A stretch of 27,845 nt of DNA from JBBAFS01 sp041655255 (GTDB lineage: Bacteria > Spirochaetota > Spirochaetia > Sphaerochaetales > Sphaerochaetaceae). The stretch covers positions 1 to 27,845 of the forward strand of contig JBBAFS010000014.1 in NCBI GenBank assembly GCA_041655255.1. The letters run 5' to 3'. Positions 1 to 9,595 of this stretch are shown here, piece after piece. Every line of letters starts with the position of its first letter. Position 1 is the first letter of the stretch. The position numbers and the translations under genes are program-made. The notes beneath the pieces are model-generated. The model saw only the letters and a list, made by a program, of their open reading frames with translations, made no database searches and was not told the origin of the DNA.

Positions 1-9
1 CAGAGGAGG

Positions 10-3000
10 TTAATCTTCCTCTGAAGTGTCGTAAATCTCACCTTCGGACATGATTTCTTCAATCTCTTCTAAAGAAGAATCGTCGTACATCGCACGGCGA
101 GAACCCATCAATGATTGAACCCTTTCGCCAAGATCAATTTGATTCTCATCTTTTACTTGGATGTCTCGGTATCTCTTCATTCCTGTACCTGCAGGAATGA
201 GATGACCGATAATGACGTTCTCTTTTAGACCCCTAAGCACATCTCTACTACCAGCAATTGCTGCATTTGTCAATACCTTCGTTGTTTCTTGGAAGGAGGC
301 AGCTGAGACAAATGAGTCGATACTCAACGAAGCTCGGGTAATTCCTAAGAGCATGGGCCGTGCATCTGCAGGTTGTCCACCCTCTTTAATTACTCGCCCA
401 TTTTCTTCGTGGAATCGGTATTTGTCGACTTGCTGACCTTGGATGAAACTGGTATCTCCAACGTGGATAATCTCAACTTTTCTGAGCATCTGTCGAACCA
501 CAACACCAAGGTGTTTGTCGTTGATATCTACTCCTTGAAGTCGATAGACCTCTTGAACTTCATCTAAGAGGAACGACTGAAGTGCATTCTCTCCAAGAAT
601 CTCAAGGATATCGTGTGGATCAGTAGGTCCATCACTGAGCATTTCTGCGGCTTGGACATGATCTCCATCACGAACTAAGAGGTGTTTACCCATGGGAACG
701 AGGTGTTTGTACTCTCGACCAAAATCGTCATCAACAAATACTACTCGTTTCCCTTTCACAACAGTTCCAAAACGGACTACTCCTGTTACTTGGGCTAATA
801 CAGCAGGATTCTTTGGTCGGCGAGCTTCAAAGAGCTCTCCAACTCGGGGAAGACCACCGGTAATATCTTTTGTTTTAATATTCTCTTTTAAGAGTTTAGC
901 TAATATTCTCCCTTTTTTGACCTTTTTGCCATTTTCTACACTGAGGTAACTTGCAGCAGGGAGGAAGTAGGTTGTTAACACTTCTCCCTCTTCATCGACA
1001 ATTTGTAAGCGAGGTTGAAGTGTTTCACTGATGTGATCGGTAATTTTCTTCTCAATACCGCCAGTTTCAACGTTAATCTCCTCTTTCAAGGTCGTACCTA
1101 ACTTAATGTCGACGAATTCAACAGTACCATCGAACTCGGCAATAATAGGTTCACTAAAGGGGTCAAACAGAGCAATTGAGGTGTTTTCCGAGACATACTC
1201 ATCGACTTCTACTTTCATCTCAGATCCGTTTGGAATATCGACACTCTGCTCCTGTGCAACAATAAAGAGGCGTGTATCTACATGACGTACGATTCCAATT
1301 TTATCGCTGTTTACAACTTTCCCTTTTGCTGTCTCATATAAAGGTGAACCTGCAAATACGCGAGAGCCATCTTCAACAAGCATGGTATCTGTTGATTGTG
1401 TTGCAACTTCAGCTAACACTCGTGAATAGTAGAGGTGCCCTTTACGGGTAAAGAGTTTTACCCCTTCACTGGTTTCAATGCGAGAACCGCTAATACTATT
1501 AACTATAACGGGGTGATTAAATGAGATTCTATTCTCTTCAGAACCACTTGTTGCTGTTCCACCAATGTGGAAAGTTCTCATCGTTAACTGTGTTCCAGGT
1601 TGTCCAATTGATTGTGCTGCAATAATACCAACAGCTTCACCAATATCGACAGGTCGGTTGGTCGCTAAGTTACGGCCATAACATTTTCGACACACACCGT
1701 GGTGAGCTTCACATGTTAAGACGGTTCGAATTAATACCGACTCAATCCCTGCATCTTCAATCTCATGAGCTTTTGCTGCAGTGATTTCAGTATTTACATC
1801 GAGAATTAATTCTCCTGTAATGGGGTGTTTTACCTTCTCTAAGGTATAACGACCAATAATTCTCTCACTGAGTGGCTCAACGATATCTTCACCATCTTTC
1901 ATGGCCATTCGTTCAATACCGTTAATCGTTCCACAATCATCTTCGTTTACCACGACATCTTGGGCGATATCGACTAAACGACGAGTTAAGTATCCTGCTT
2001 CAGCAGTTTTCAAAGCGGTATCGGCAAGTCCTTTACGTGCTCCGTTTGTCGAGATAAAGAACTCGATAATCGAAAGGCCCTCTTTAAAGTTAGAGCGAAT
2101 GGGGAACTCGATAATATCTCCTGATGGTTTTGCCATCAAGCCTCTCATTCCTCCAAGCTGACGAATCTGAGTCTTCGATCCACGAGCTCCACTATCTGCC
2201 ATGAGGTATAAGGGGTTAAACCCTTTTTGACTGGTTCTCAGCTCTTCCATTAAGGAATTTGAGATATCTTCAGTCGTTTTACTCCAAATCTCAACAACGC
2301 GGTTATAACGTTCGTCATGGGTAATATGTCCTTGACGGTACTGCTCACGAATCTCGTTTTGTTGTTGATCAGCAAGAGCAACTAATTCGGCTTTTGCCTC
2401 GGGGATAATCATATCGGATAATCCAATCGTTGCCCCAAAGAGCGTTGCGTATTTAAAGCCGATATCTTTAATTGAGTCGAGCATGCTTACTGCTACTGAG
2501 GTTCTTTGATTCTGAATCACCTCACCAACAAGATCCTTTAATTCTTTATCACCAAAACAGAGATTTTGGAATGGAATCTCTTTAGGCATGTGGGAGTTAA
2601 AGATTACTCGACCTGCAGTAGTTTCAACTTTTGAACCATCTTCTAATCGATATGTGATACGGGCGTTATACGAAAGAGCGCCAACATCAATAGCCAACTC
2701 AATTTCGGCTAAATTGTCGTAAAACTTCCCAGTTCCAACTGCATCTTCCATCTCTCGGGTAAGGTAGTTAATTCCTAACACCATATCTTGTGATGGGAAT
2801 ACAATCGGCTTACCGTTTGCAGGATCAAGAAGGTTGTTTGCACTGAGCATCAGTGTCCAACACTCAATTTGAGCAGCTTGGGTAAGTGGAACGTGGACAG
2901 CCATTTGGTCCCCATCGAAGTCTGCGTTATAGGCATGACATACTAAGGGGTGGAGTTTAATCGCTTTTCCATCAATTAAGACAGGCTCGAAAGCTTGAAT

Positions 3001-4266
3001 TCCAAGACGGTGAAGTGTTGGAGCTCGGTTTAAGAGCACTGGGTGTTCTTTGACGACATCGTCTAGGATCGCCCATACTTCAGCTGTCTCTTGTTCAACT
3101 AACGTTTTTGCCTTTTTAATATTGTAGACAATACCCTTTTGAACAAGGCGTTTCATAATAAATGGTTTGTATAACTCTAGGGCCATCTTTGAAGGAAGTC
3201 CGCACTGGTGTAAGCGCAGTTCAGGTCCAACGACAATAACTGATCGACCACTGTAGTCGACTCGCTTACCAAGAAGGTTTTGTCTAAAGCGTCCTTGTTT
3301 TCCTTTAAGCATATCGGAAAGAGATTTTAAGGGTCTATTTGAAGCCCCTTTAACAACTCTCTTTTTCTTTGAGTTGTCAAAAAGAGCATCGACTGCTTCT
3401 TGAAGCATTCTCTTTTCGTTTCTAATAATAATATCTGGAGCGTGGAGGCTCATTAATCGAGTAAGGCGGTTGTTTCGGTTAATGACTCTTCGATACAAAT
3501 CGTTGAGGTCACTTGTAGCAAAACGGCCACCATCGAGTTGAACCATAGGTCGCAACTCAGGAGGAATGACAGGAATAACTGTTAATACCATCCACTCAGG
3601 ACGGTTTCCACTATCTCGGAAGTTTTCTACTACCTCAATTCGTTTTAACAATCTTCGGTCGGTCTTCTCCCCTTTTGCAATCATCTGCTCTCTAAGCTCA
3701 CCTGAAAGTGCCTCTAGATCGAGGTTCTCCAAAAGCAATTTAACTGCTTCTGCACCCATCATTGCTTGGAAAGCTTCCCCAAATTGTTCACGAGCTTGGT
3801 AATACTCATCTTCGGTAAGAAGTTGTTTGTACTTTAACTCGGTCTCTCCTGCATTTACTACGACATATTTTTCATAGTAGAGAATCGACTGAAGCGCCGT
3901 TCTCGGGATATCGAGCAGAAGGCTCATTCGTGAGGGGACTGAGCGGTAGTACCATATGTGGCTCACTGGTGTTGCTAAATCGATATGACCCATCCGTTCA
4001 CGACGAACTTTAAAGTGAGTTACTTCTACACCACAACGGTCACAGATAACTCCTTTATATCGAATCGATTTAAACTTTCCACAGTAACATTCCCACTCTT
4101 TGGTTGTTCCAAAAATCTTTTCACAGAACAATCCATCTCGCTCTGGGCGCAAGGTACGGTAGTTAATTGTTTCTGGTTTTTTTACTTCACCATATGACCA
4201 GTCCCGAATCTGTTCAGGGCTGGCCAGTTTTATCATGATGCTATCGAAATCTTGAATATCCTTCAT
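10..4266 (-). CDS. rpoC: DNA-directed RNA polymerase subunit beta'
   Basis: Catalytic beta' subunit of RNA polymerase; with beta it forms the active-site cleft. The 1418-residue product shows the N-terminal zinc site (C60, C62, C75, C78), the magnesium-binding NADFDGD motif with D449, D451 and D453, and the second zinc site (C778, C852, C859, C862). Length and motif order are normal for a bacterial beta' without large lineage insertions. The ATG is preceded by AGGAG just after the rpoB stop; the 14-nt gap indicates co-transcription and probably translational coupling. It ends in TAA a few bases from the window edge with an acidic tail (TSEED). No frameshift or missing active-site residue was seen. 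Identification is essentially certain from the motifs. Confidence 0.99.
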   Translation of the reverse strand: MKDIQDFDSIMIKLASPEQIRDWSYGEVKKPETINYRTLRPERDGLFCEKIFGTTKEWECYCGKFKSIRYKGVICDRCGVEVTHFKVRRERMGHIDLATPVSHIWYYRSVPSRMSLLLDIPRTALQSILYYEKYVVVNAGETELKYKQLLTEDEYYQAREQFGEAFQAMMGAEAVKLLLENLDLEALSGELREQMIAKGEKTDRRLLKRIEVVENFRDSGNRPEWMVLTVIPVIPPELRPMVQLDGGRFATSDLNDLYRRVINRNNRLTRLMSLHAPDIIIRNEKRMLQEAVDALFDNSKKKRVVKGASNRPLKSLSDMLKGKQGRFRQNLLGKRVDYSGRSVIVVGPELRLHQCGLPSKMALELYKPFIMKRLVQKGIVYNIKKAKTLVEQETAEVWAILDDVVKEHPVLLNRAPTLHRLGIQAFEPVLIDGKAIKLHPLVCHAYNADFDGDQMAVHVPLTQAAQIECWTLMLSANNLLDPANGKPIVFPSQDMVLGINYLTREMEDAVGTGKFYDNLAEIELAIDVGALSYNARITYRLEDGSKVETTAGRVIFNSHMPKEIPFQNLCFGDKELKDLVGEVIQNQRTSVAVSMLDSIKDIGFKYATLFGATIGLSDMIIPEAKAELVALADQQQNEIREQYRQGHITHDERYNRVVEIWSKTTEDISNSLMEELRTSQKGFNPLYLMADSGARGSKTQIRQLGGMRGLMAKPSGDIIEFPIRSNFKEGLSIIEFFISTNGARKGLADTALKTAEAGYLTRRLVDIAQDVVVNEDDCGTINGIERMAMKDGEDIVEPLSERIIGRYTLEKVKHPITGELILDVNTEITAAKAHEIEDAGIESVLIRTVLTCEAHHGVCRKCYGRNLATNRPVDIGEAVGIIAAQSIGQPGTQLTMRTFHIGGTATSGSEENRISFNHPVIVNSISGSRIETSEGVKLFTRKGHLYYSRVLAEVATQSTDTMLVEDGSRVFAGSPLYETAKGKVVNSDKIGIVRHVDTRLFIVAQEQSVDIPNGSEMKVEVDEYVSENTSIALFDPFSEPIIAEFDGTVEFVDIKLGTTLKEEINVETGGIEKKITDHISETLQPRLQIVDEEGEVLTTYFLPAASYLSVENGKKVKKGRILAKLLKENIKTKDITGGLPRVGELFEARRPKNPAVLAQVTGVVRFGTVVKGKRVVFVDDDFGREYKHLVPMGKHLLVRDGDHVQAAEMLSDGPTDPHDILEILGENALQSFLLDEVQEVYRLQGVDINDKHLGVVVRQMLRKVEIIHVGDTSFIQGQQVDKYRFHEENGRVIKEGGQPADARPMLLGITRASLSIDSFVSAASFQETTKVLTNAAIAGSRDVLRGLKENVIIGHLIPAGTGMKRYRDIQVKDENQIDLGERVQSLMGSRRAMYDDSSLEEIEEIMSEGEIYDTSEED

Positions 4267-4280
4267 CCGAATGCTCCTAC

Positions 4281-7200
4281 TTAATTCACCGAAGTTCGTT
4301 TGTTAATCAGCTCTTCATCACGCTCGGTAAGGGGAACTTGTCGCCCTTTTGAGTCGTACACTGACATGTCTAACGCTAGACCACGAACTTCTTGAACGAG
4401 AACGTTAAAGGCCTCAGGCATTCCAGCACTGGTTGCTGGTTCCCCTTTCACGATACTCTCGTAAATCTTGACCCTTCCATTCATATCATCAGACTTAATT
4501 GTTAATAACTCTTGAAGGGTATTTGCTGCACCGTATGCCTCAAGTGCCCACACTTCCATCTCTCCAAGTCTCTGCCCACCAAATTGGGCTTTACCACCAA
4601 GGGGTTGTTGTGTAACAAGCGAGTATGGACCGGTTGAACGAGCATGCATTTTATCGTCAACGAGGTGGTGGAGTTTTAGGTAATAGGTGTAACCAACGAA
4701 TACTGGGTTTACAAAAGGAAGCCCTGTTCGTCCATCATAGAGAGTCGTCTTTGAGTTAAGTGGTAACTTAGCCTCTATCATCTTCTCTTCGATCTCTTCA
4801 ATTGAGGCCGATTCAAAGACAGGAGAGGAGTACCATTGGTTTAACTCATGAGCTGCCCACCCTAATTGAGTCTCCATTAACTGCCCAATATTCATCCGAG
4901 AAGGGACTCCAAGTGGGTTAAGACACACATCTAAAGGAGTACCGTCTGCCATGTAGGGCATATCTTCTTCAGGAAGAACGCGAGCGACAACACCTTTGTT
5001 ACCGTGGCGTCCTGCCATTTTATCTCCTTGACGAAGTTTTCTCTTCGTTGCGATAAGAACTTTTACCATCTCATCGACTCCAGGAGGTAGCTCATCTCCT
5101 TCACTTCGTTTCAGACGTTGGATGTCGATGACAGTCCCTTCAGTTCCATGGGGAACTTTCAAGGAGGTGTCTCGAACTTCTTTTGCCTTCTCACCGAAAA
5201 TTGAGTTGAGTAATTTAAATTCTGGTGTTGCATCCGATTCAGACTTTGGTGTCACCTTTCCAACTAAAATGCTACCCGGACGAACGACTGAACCGACACG
5301 GACAATACCATCTTCATCGAGTTGCTCTAAGGTCTTCTCACTGGTATTAGGGATATCTCGGGTCAGTTTTTCTGGACCGAGTTTTGTCTCTCTAATATCG
5401 GTGGTAAACTCTTTGATGTGAATTGAAGTATAGATATCTTCTTTAACTACCCTCTCACTAATTAAGACGGCGTCCTCGTAGTTGTATCCGTCCCAAGGGA
5501 CAAAGCCAACTAAAATATTTCTTCCTAAGGCGAGCTCTCCATTGTGGGTAGCTGGCCCATCGGCAATGACTTGATGTGCTTGGACACGTTCGTTGAGTTT
5601 TACAATCGGTTTTTGGTTAAAACAGGTGTCTTGGTTTGTCCTCTCAAACTTTTGAACGATGTATGAGTCAATCTCCCCTTCAATGTCGGGATTTTCAACT
5701 TCAATGTCGATTCGGTTTGAGGAGACGTAGACTACTTTACCAGATCGTTTTGCTTTAATGAGTACCCCTGAATCGTAAGCCGACTTTTGCTCCATTCCAG
5801 TTCCTACATAAGGAGCTTCTGGAAACAACAGTGGTACTGCTTGGCGTTGCATGTTTGATCCCATCAGGGCTCGGTTTGCATCGTCGTGTTCTAAGAAAGG
5901 GATCAACGAGGCAGCAACACTAATAACTTGCATAGGTGAGACGTCTTTATATTTGACCTCAGGAGCTGTGCGAGTTGTATAATCCCCGCTTCGGCGAACT
6001 GGGATATCTTCTTCGAGGAAGTTCCCTTTATCGTCGACTTGGCTATTCCCTTGAGCAATAAAGAATTTCTCTTCATCGTTTGCATCGAGATAGCGAACTT
6101 TATCAGTGACAACTCCATCAACAACTTTTACATAAGGGGTGACCAAAAATCCATGTTTGTTCACCTTAGTATAGTTTGCTAATGAGACGATAAGACCAAT
6201 GTTTGGTCCTTCAGGAGTCTCAATAGGACACATACGACCGTAGTGGGTGTAGTGAACATCACGAACTTCAAAGCTCGCTCGATCACGAGAGAGTCCACCT
6301 GGACCTAATGCGTTGAGTCTTCTTTTGTGAGTTAACTCAGCTAGTGGGTTAACTTGGTCCATGAATTGACTGAGCTGACTTGAACCAAAGAACTCTTTAA
6401 TTGCAGCCACAATAGGCTTAATTGAGATGAGGTCTTGTGGTTTAACTTGATTGCTCTCTAAATTCATTCGTTCTCTAGCAATTCGCTCCATTCGGGCAAA
6501 TGCTGCACTGAGTTGGTTCTGAAGGAGTTCTCCAACTGAACGAACTCTTCGGTTTCCGAGGTGGTCGATATCATCGACGTTCTCTTCCCCGATATAGACT
6601 TTCATTAAGAAAGCCATGGTGTTGACGATATCATCGGGAGTAAGAACAGTAAGATCAGTATCGATCTCATCATCATCTTTCTCTTCGTCGGTTCCAAACT
6701 TTTTGTTAAATTTATAACGTCCAACGCTACCAAGGTCGTAACGGCGAGAGGAGAAAAAGAGCTCAGGAAGATCTTTTTCAGCTCGCTCAATTGCAATCAT
6801 CTCACCTGGTTGTAAGACGGCATAAATAGGAGAAAGGACATCCTCTTTTTGAGGCTCATCATTCCCCTCTTGGGTATATTTAGCATCTTCAATCTCAAAG
6901 CAGTTGATAATCATTCGAGAGTGGAGACTTTCGGGGTGCTCTTCATCGATAATCTCGATGGATGAGACACCCTCGTGTACTAACGCTTCGATATAAGAGG
7001 GAGAGAGTTCATCTCCAGCTCGTAATAACTTAGCACCTTTTTCCCCCCCTTTAGGAGAGAAGATATCAGTATAAGCGATAGCACCAACGAGTTCGTTGTT
7101 TGCCTCCATATCTTTGGCAAGCTCAACGCTCTTACTTTTATAAAAACTTGCAACAATCTTTTCACGACTATCGAGTCCAATAGCACGCAAAAAGAGTGTC

Positions 7201-7802
7201 CCTAAGATTTTTTTCTTACGGTCAATTTTTGTGTAGATGAGTTCTTTCTTTTTGTCATCAATTTCGAACTCAAGCCATGACCCTCTATAAGGGATGATTC
7301 GAGAGGAGTAAACTCCTTTATCATTCGAAAAGATAACTCCGGGGGAGCGGTGAATCTGACTGACTACAACTCGTTCTGCACCGTTAATAATAAAGGTACC
7401 ACGATCGGTCATCAGTGGGATATCTCCAAAGAAAATTTCCCGTTGTCGTAATTCACCCGTGCTTGTGAGTTCTAAGCTAACGGTCGCCTTAATTGGGACC
7501 GAATAGGTGCGCCCCTTCCGTTTACACTCAATTTCTGAGAATTTAATGTTGTCATAGTCAATCGTGTATCCATGATAATGGAGACACATCTCACCGTTTT
7601 GACTCTCAATGGGGAATGTCGCTTGGAAGACTTGCTCAAGACCATTATTTGGGTCGAGCTCTCCCCCTTTACCTTGTTGGTCAACGTGTAAAAACCGGCC
7701 ATAAGATTCGAGTTGAATCCCTACCAAATTCGGTAGTTCACAAGCCTCTTTCACATAATTTCCAACTATGGTTCTCGTAATAGAATTGCCTTTGGCAACC
7801 AT
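4281..7802 (-). CDS. rpoB: DNA-directed RNA polymerase subunit beta (start revised to ATG 7802)
   Basis: Beta subunit of RNA polymerase. The rifampicin region is clear (GSSQLSQFMDQ, then HKRRLNALGPGGLSRDRA), followed by CPIETPEGPNIGL and the conserved KLRQGDKMAGRHGNKG block around residues 923-936. The open frame extends to a GTG at 7892, giving 1203 residues, but that GTG has no convincing ribosome-binding site. The internal ATG at 7800-7802 has GGAGGG six bases upstream and starts MVAKGNSITRTIVGNYV, giving 1173 residues, close to the treponemal RpoB length as I recall it. I prefer this start. Residue N497 aligns with E. coli Ser531 in Rif cluster I. The gene follows rplL across a 152-nt gap containing small hairpins and runs 14 nt ahead of rpoC. 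Confidence 0.97.
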   Translation of the reverse strand: MVAKGNSITRTIVGNYVKEACELPNLVGIQLESYGRFLHVDQQGKGGELDPNNGLEQVFQATFPIESQNGEMCLHYHGYTIDYDNIKFSEIECKRKGRTYSVPIKATVSLELTSTGELRQREIFFGDIPLMTDRGTFIINGAERVVVSQIHRSPGVIFSNDKGVYSSRIIPYRGSWLEFEIDDKKKELIYTKIDRKKKILGTLFLRAIGLDSREKIVASFYKSKSVELAKDMEANNELVGAIAYTDIFSPKGGEKGAKLLRAGDELSPSYIEALVHEGVSSIEIIDEEHPESLHSRMIINCFEIEDAKYTQEGNDEPQKEDVLSPIYAVLQPGEMIAIERAEKDLPELFFSSRRYDLGSVGRYKFNKKFGTDEEKDDDEIDTDLTVLTPDDIVNTMAFLMKVYIGEENVDDIDHLGNRRVRSVGELLQNQLSAAFARMERIARERMNLESNQVKPQDLISIKPIVAAIKEFFGSSQLSQFMDQVNPLAELTHKRRLNALGPGGLSRDRASFEVRDVHYTHYGRMCPIETPEGPNIGLIVSLANYTKVNKHGFLVTPYVKVVDGVVTDKVRYLDANDEEKFFIAQGNSQVDDKGNFLEEDIPVRRSGDYTTRTAPEVKYKDVSPMQVISVAASLIPFLEHDDANRALMGSNMQRQAVPLLFPEAPYVGTGMEQKSAYDSGVLIKAKRSGKVVYVSSNRIDIEVENPDIEGEIDSYIVQKFERTNQDTCFNQKPIVKLNERVQAHQVIADGPATHNGELALGRNILVGFVPWDGYNYEDAVLISERVVKEDIYTSIHIKEFTTDIRETKLGPEKLTRDIPNTSEKTLEQLDEDGIVRVGSVVRPGSILVGKVTPKSESDATPEFKLLNSIFGEKAKEVRDTSLKVPHGTEGTVIDIQRLKRSEGDELPPGVDEMVKVLIATKRKLRQGDKMAGRHGNKGVVARVLPEEDMPYMADGTPLDVCLNPLGVPSRMNIGQLMETQLGWAAHELNQWYSSPVFESASIEEIEEKMIEAKLPLNSKTTLYDGRTGLPFVNPVFVGYTYYLKLHHLVDDKMHARSTGPYSLVTQQPLGGKAQFGGQRLGEMEVWALEAYGAANTLQELLTIKSDDMNGRVKIYESIVKGEPATSAGMPEAFNVLVQEVRGLALDMSVYDSKGRQVPLTERDEELINKRTSVN

Positions 7803-7808
7803 GTAGTA

Positions 7809-7814
7809 CCCTCC
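7809..7814 (-). promoter_or_regulatory. Ribosome binding site deciding the rpoB start
   Basis: On the minus strand GGAGGG lies six bases before the ATG at 7802, inside the longer open frame that begins at GTG 7892. No comparable site precedes the GTG, so this supports the shorter RpoB. Confidence 0.8.
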
Positions 7815-7892
7815 GGAAGGTCTGCATGTCTCTTTAAAACGGAAACCGTTTGTAGAAACATACGTCGGAATGTAATAGACACGACCGGCCAC

Positions 7893-7932
7893 CGGATATT
7901 ATCCGATGGCTGATCCCTCAGGCTGACGCCTG
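7893..7932 (-). other. Two short hairpins in the rplL-rpoB gap
   Basis: Two perfect short inverted repeats lie between rplL and rpoB: a 5-bp stem CAGGC/GCCTG with a 4-base loop (7919-7932) and CGGAT/ATCCG with a 3-base loop (7893-7905). Neither is followed by a T-tract, so they are not classic terminators. In E. coli the equivalent gap holds an attenuator and an RNA processing site; a similar role here is inference only. The longer RpoB frame would translate only the 3' bases next to this region. Confidence 0.35.
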
Positions 7933-7954
7933 TATACAGTTACAAATGAGAGAA

Positions 7955-8329
7955 CTATTTAACTTCAATCGTGCCGCCTGCAGCCTCGAGTTTCTCTTTA
8001 AGGGTTGCTGCCTCTTCTTTAGAGACGCCCTCTTTAATTGTTCCACCACCTGTGACAAGGTCTTTAGCTTCTTTAAGACCAAGTCCTGTGATAGCTCGAA
8101 CCTCTTTAATAACAGGAATTGTTTTCCCTTCAGCAAGACCGGTGAGGATGATGTCAAACTCAGTTTGCTCTTCTACTTCCTCAGCGGCAGCAGCAGCACC
8201 AGCAACTGCGACAGGAGCAGCAGCGGTAACTCCAAATTTCTCTTCCATGGCAGAAATCAGTTCTGAAATCTCCATAACTGTCATGTTAGCAATTGCTTCT
8301 AACAGATCTTCTTTTGTTAAAGTAGCCAT
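7955..8329 (-). CDS. rplL: 50S ribosomal protein L7/L12
   Basis: Stalk protein of the large subunit that recruits and activates translational GTPases; it binds L10 as dimers. The 124-residue product has the N-terminal dimerisation segment (about 1-35), an Ala-rich hinge (about 36-52) and the conserved C-terminal domain containing KTIPVIKEVRAITGLGLKEAKDLV. The length is typical. The ATG at 8329 is preceded by AAGGAGA at good spacing. It lies 67 nt after rplJ, and that gap can fold; rpoB follows. It ends in TAG. Confidence 0.98.
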   Translation of the reverse strand: MATLTKEDLLEAIANMTVMEISELISAMEEKFGVTAAAPVAVAGAAAAAEEVEEQTEFDIILTGLAEGKTIPVIKEVRAITGLGLKEAKDLVTGGGTIKEGVSKEEAATLKEKLEAAGGTIEVK

Positions 8330-8352
8330 ATTATCTTCTCCTTATGGTTTCT

Positions 8353-8394
8353 ACGGTAGTAGCATGTCTACGAAATCGCGAAGACTAATACCGT
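8353..8394 (-). other. Potential RNA stem between rplJ and rplL
   Basis: ACGGTA (8353-8358) is perfectly complementary to TACCGT (8389-8394), with an inner GTCT/AGAC pairing (8366-8369 with 8382-8385). There is no T-tract. This could be an RNA structure tuning rplL translation or mRNA processing, but the stem is short and may be fortuitous. Confidence 0.3.
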
Positions 8395-8396
8395 GT

Positions 8397-8903
8397 TTAT
8401 TCTTCTTTTGAATCGACAAGAGCCTGCAATGTACGAGCAAGCTTTGACAAGGGTGCATTTAATGTACCCATAAATGATGCAATAAGCTCTAAGCGTGTGG
8501 GGAGTTTGCTGTATGCTTCAATAGCGACTGAGTCGAAATACTTCCCATCAATGTAAGCCCCTTTGACTTCCATTGGAGTGCTTTTTACATACTCATATAA
8601 CACTTTTGAAACAGCATTTGCAGCATCTTCACCATTTGTGAGAGCTAACGCTGTTGGACCAATTAAATTCTCTTCATCACCTGAGATATCGAGTGATTGA
8701 AGGGCAAGTTTAGCAAATCTGTTTTTTACAACTCTAAAACTCGACTCTTGAGCACGAAGTTTAGCTCGAAGTTCGGTAATTTGCTGAACGCTCATTCCTC
8801 GATAATTAGTGAAAATAATACCATCATATTTGGAGAATTCCTCGGTCATCTCTTTGACAGCATCCACTTTGTATTGTGCCTTTCGGGCTTCAAATTCTGC
8901 CAT
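8397..8903 (-). CDS. rplJ: 50S ribosomal protein L10
   Basis: L10 anchors the L7/L12 stalk to 23S rRNA. The 168-residue product shows the N-terminal rRNA-binding domain, with the usual YRGMSVQQITELRAKLR segment near residues 34-50 and VVKNRFAKLAL after it, and a C-terminal helix that carries L12 dimers. The ATG is preceded by AAAGGAG overlapping the rplA stop; only 12 nt separate the genes. The long leader used for L10 autoregulation in other bacteria therefore does not fit in front of this gene. Confidence 0.98.
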   Translation of the reverse strand: MAEFEARKAQYKVDAVKEMTEEFSKYDGIIFTNYRGMSVQQITELRAKLRAQESSFRVVKNRFAKLALQSLDISGDEENLIGPTALALTNGEDAANAVSKVLYEYVKSTPMEVKGAYIDGKYFDSVAIEAYSKLPTRLELIASFMGTLNAPLSKLARTLQALVDSKEE

Positions 8904-8915
8904 ATTGATTCTCCT

Positions 8916-9593
8916 TTAACTCTCTTTAACAGCGACCATAACACCAGGGCCCATTGTGGAGCTCAGTGCAATGCTCTTTACAAAATCACCTTTTGCATCG
9001 GCAGGTTTACGACGGACAACTTCGGCTAATACAATTTCTGCATTCTCAACGATTTTGTCATCATCCATAGAGACCTTGCCAACTGCGAGGTGGACAACAC
9101 CAGTTTTGTCGCTTCTGAATTCGACTCGTCCCTGTTTTAATTCAGCAAGAGCCCCTTTGATATCAAAGGTAACTGTCTGAGTTTTAGGGTTGGGCATTAA
9201 CCCACGACGACCAAGAATTGGACCAAGACGTCCAACATCTTTCATCATATCGGGAGTTGCAACTGCCACATCAAACTCCATCCATCCACCACGAATCTTC
9301 TCAACAAGATCGACATCACCAACATATGTTGCTCCAGCGTCTAAAGCCTCTTGGGCTTTCTCGCCTTTAGCAAATACGAGCACTCGCTTCTCTTGAGAGA
9401 ATTGGTGTGGAAGAACGACAGTATCTCTCACGTTCTGACTCTTCTTTAAAGAGAGATTAAGAGAGATTTCGACAGTTTCATCAAACTTAGCAAAAGCAAC
9501 TTTCTTCACCAAAGCAACAGCTTCATCAAATGAGTATAACTTGGTTCGATCAATGTGCTTTGCAGCTTCTTTATATTTCTTTCCTCGTGCCAT
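8916..9593 (-). CDS. rplA: 50S ribosomal protein L1
   Basis: L1 forms the mobile stalk at the E site and, in many bacteria, represses its own operon by binding an mRNA copy of its rRNA site. The 225-residue product has the family hallmarks: the GATYVGDVDLVEKIRGGW segment, GRLGPILGRRGLMPNPK around residues 122-138, and a C-terminal STMGPGVMV. The length is normal. The ribosome-binding site lies inside the end of rplK and only 2 nt separate the genes, so the two are translationally coupled. The matching L1-type RNA element is upstream of rplK. Confidence 0.98.
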   Translation of the reverse strand: MARGKKYKEAAKHIDRTKLYSFDEAVALVKKVAFAKFDETVEISLNLSLKKSQNVRDTVVLPHQFSQEKRVLVFAKGEKAQEALDAGATYVGDVDLVEKIRGGWMEFDVAVATPDMMKDVGRLGPILGRRGLMPNPKTQTVTFDIKGALAELKQGRVEFRSDKTGVVHLAVGKVSMDDDKIVENAEIVLAEVVRRKPADAKGDFVKSIALSSTMGPGVMVAVKES

Positions 9594-9595
9594 CG

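Noticed and set aside
212..4197. Plus-strand open frames opposite rpoC
   Set aside because: They mirror the coding frame of rpoC, have no ribosome-binding sites or recognisable domains and overlap each other.
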